A stretch of DNA of 64,000 nt from Maritalea porphyrae (lineage in GTDB: Bacteria > Pseudomonadota > Alphaproteobacteria > Rhizobiales > Devosiaceae): assembly GCF_030159895.1 (NCBI RefSeq), contig NZ_BSNI01000002.1, forward strand, positions 498,039-562,038, read 5' to 3'. The notes beneath the pieces are model-generated. The model worked only from the letters and a program-made list of their open reading frames with translations. It ran no database searches and was not told the origin of the DNA. Of this stretch, positions 63,386 through 64,000 are shown piece after piece; the stretch's first letter is position 1, and each line of letters begins with the position of its first letter. Position numbers and translations under genes: made by a program.

Positions 63386-64000
63386 TTGTCGATGCGCCAT
63401 ACATTGAAATTCCTGCTCAACGATCAGCTCATTGAACGAGACGCGGTGCCTGCCACCCAAACATTGCTGGATTTCTTGCGGCTTGATCAGACCCTGCGTG
63501 GCACCAAAGAGGGTTGTGCGGAAGGTGACTGTGGCGCGTGCACCGTTTTGGTTGGGCGGTTTGATGGCGAGCAACTGAAATATGAAAGCGTCAATGCCTG
63601 TATCCGCTTTGTTGGATCGCTTGATGGCTGTCATGTGGTCACCATCGAGCATCTTAAAGGCAACGACGGTCAGCTTCATCCGATCCAGCAGGCGATGGTT
63701 GAGCATCACGGCTCCCAATGCGGCTTTTGCACACCCGGCTTTGTGATGTCGCTATATGCCATGTGGATGAACGAAACCGACCCAGATGTGGCAATGATTG
63801 AGCGCTATTTGCAGGGCAATCTGTGCCGTTGCACAGGCTATCAGCCAATCATCAAAGCCGCGTTGGATATCAACGCGCACGGCAAACTCAAAGACGACTA
63901 TTTGATCGCTGAGAAAGCGAACATCATCGCGCAATTGAAATCAATTCAAGATGATCAAATGCTAGCAATTGAAGCCGATGGTGAAAAACTGTTTGCCCCG
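63386..64000 (+). CDS. xdhA: Xanthine dehydrogenase small subunit XdhA (3' end outside window)
   Basis: About 205 codons visible; the frame runs off the right edge. The start is taken as a TTG at 63386 after GGGAG, with an ATG two codons later as the alternative. N-terminal [2Fe-2S] domain: the cluster Cys in EGCAEGDCGACTV, then CGFCTPGFVMS and LCRCTGYQPI for the second cluster. The FAD domain would follow. It oxidises hypoxanthine and xanthine to urate, feeding UraH and UraD. Confidence 0.94.
   Translation, partial: MSMRHTLKFLLNDQLIERDAVPATQTLLDFLRLDQTLRGTKEGCAEGDCGACTVLVGRFDGEQLKYESVNACIRFVGSLDGCHVVTIEHLKGNDGQLHPIQQAMVEHHGSQCGFCTPGFVMSLYAMWMNETDPDVAMIERYLQGNLCRCTGYQPIIKAALDINAHGKLKDDYLIAEKANIIAQLKSIQDDQMLAIEADGEKLFAP

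Overview
This window looks like a chromosomal segment of an alphaproteobacterium of the order Hyphomicrobiales (Rhizobiales), probably marine and of intermediate GC (about 50% by eye). The reasons are the ubiB-ubiE-mutM-rpsT-dnaA order, RegB/RegA, MmcB, DUF2852, the PuuE-UraD fusion and clustered GANTC (CcrM) sites upstream of dnaA. Devosiaceae (Devosia/Maritalea-like) is a guess from gene content only.

Layout. 1-11.9 kb is a core housekeeping block: ubiB (cut by the left edge), ubiE, mutM, rpsT, dnaA, a ribbon-helix-helix/SPFH pair, dnaN, recF, gyrB. 11.9-13.7 kb holds a TetR regulator between two repeat loci. 13.7-23.8 kb: a class A penicillin-binding protein, a TetR/DUF1295 pair, a divergent AraC/peroxiredoxin-like pair, a YgjP-type metallopeptidase, a DUF2852 protein, the RegB/RegA redox two-component system and a beta-CASP metallo-hydrolase. 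23.8-26.8 kb: three tandem paralogues of an ATP-grasp-like protein of unknown function. 26.7-31.4 kb: mmcB, an MFS transporter, a chemoreceptor and a degenerate receiver protein. 31.5-38.9 kb: a complete histidine utilisation cluster, hutC-hutF divergent from hutI-hutH-hutG-hutU. 39-42.8 kb: a large secreted protein with a VHL-beta-like C-terminus, and an M24 peptidase. 42.8-46 kb: succinyl-CoA:3-ketoacid CoA-transferase and a thiolase with a divergent PAS-LuxR regulator. 46-52.9 kb: a small secreted protein, LysR, an ALDH7-type dehydrogenase, an aminotransferase, two CPBP proteases and a methyltransferase. 52.9-54.45 kb is a gene-free repeat island. 54.45-60 kb: a polar amino acid ABC transporter, a saccharopine/lysine dehydrogenase and an Lrp regulator; with the ALDH7 gene these suggest lysine breakdown. 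60-64 kb: purine/ureide catabolism (allA, ureidoglycine aminohydrolase, puuE-uraD, uraH, start of xdhA).

Most of the eastern half is catabolic (histidine, lysine-like amino acids, ketone bodies, purines), and each block sits beside its own regulator and, often, perfect palindromes in the promoter.

The most unusual signal is not protein-coding. A roughly 200-nt repeat occurs four times: 11.91-12.19, 13.17-13.39 (reverse strand), 53.20-53.42 and 53.56-53.77 kb. Its hairpin stems differ in sequence between copies but keep pairing through compensatory changes. Two copies are flanked by the same conserved modules on both sides, yet the core between them is inverted in one locus relative to the other. 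This behaves like a structured mobile or invertible element that I cannot name.
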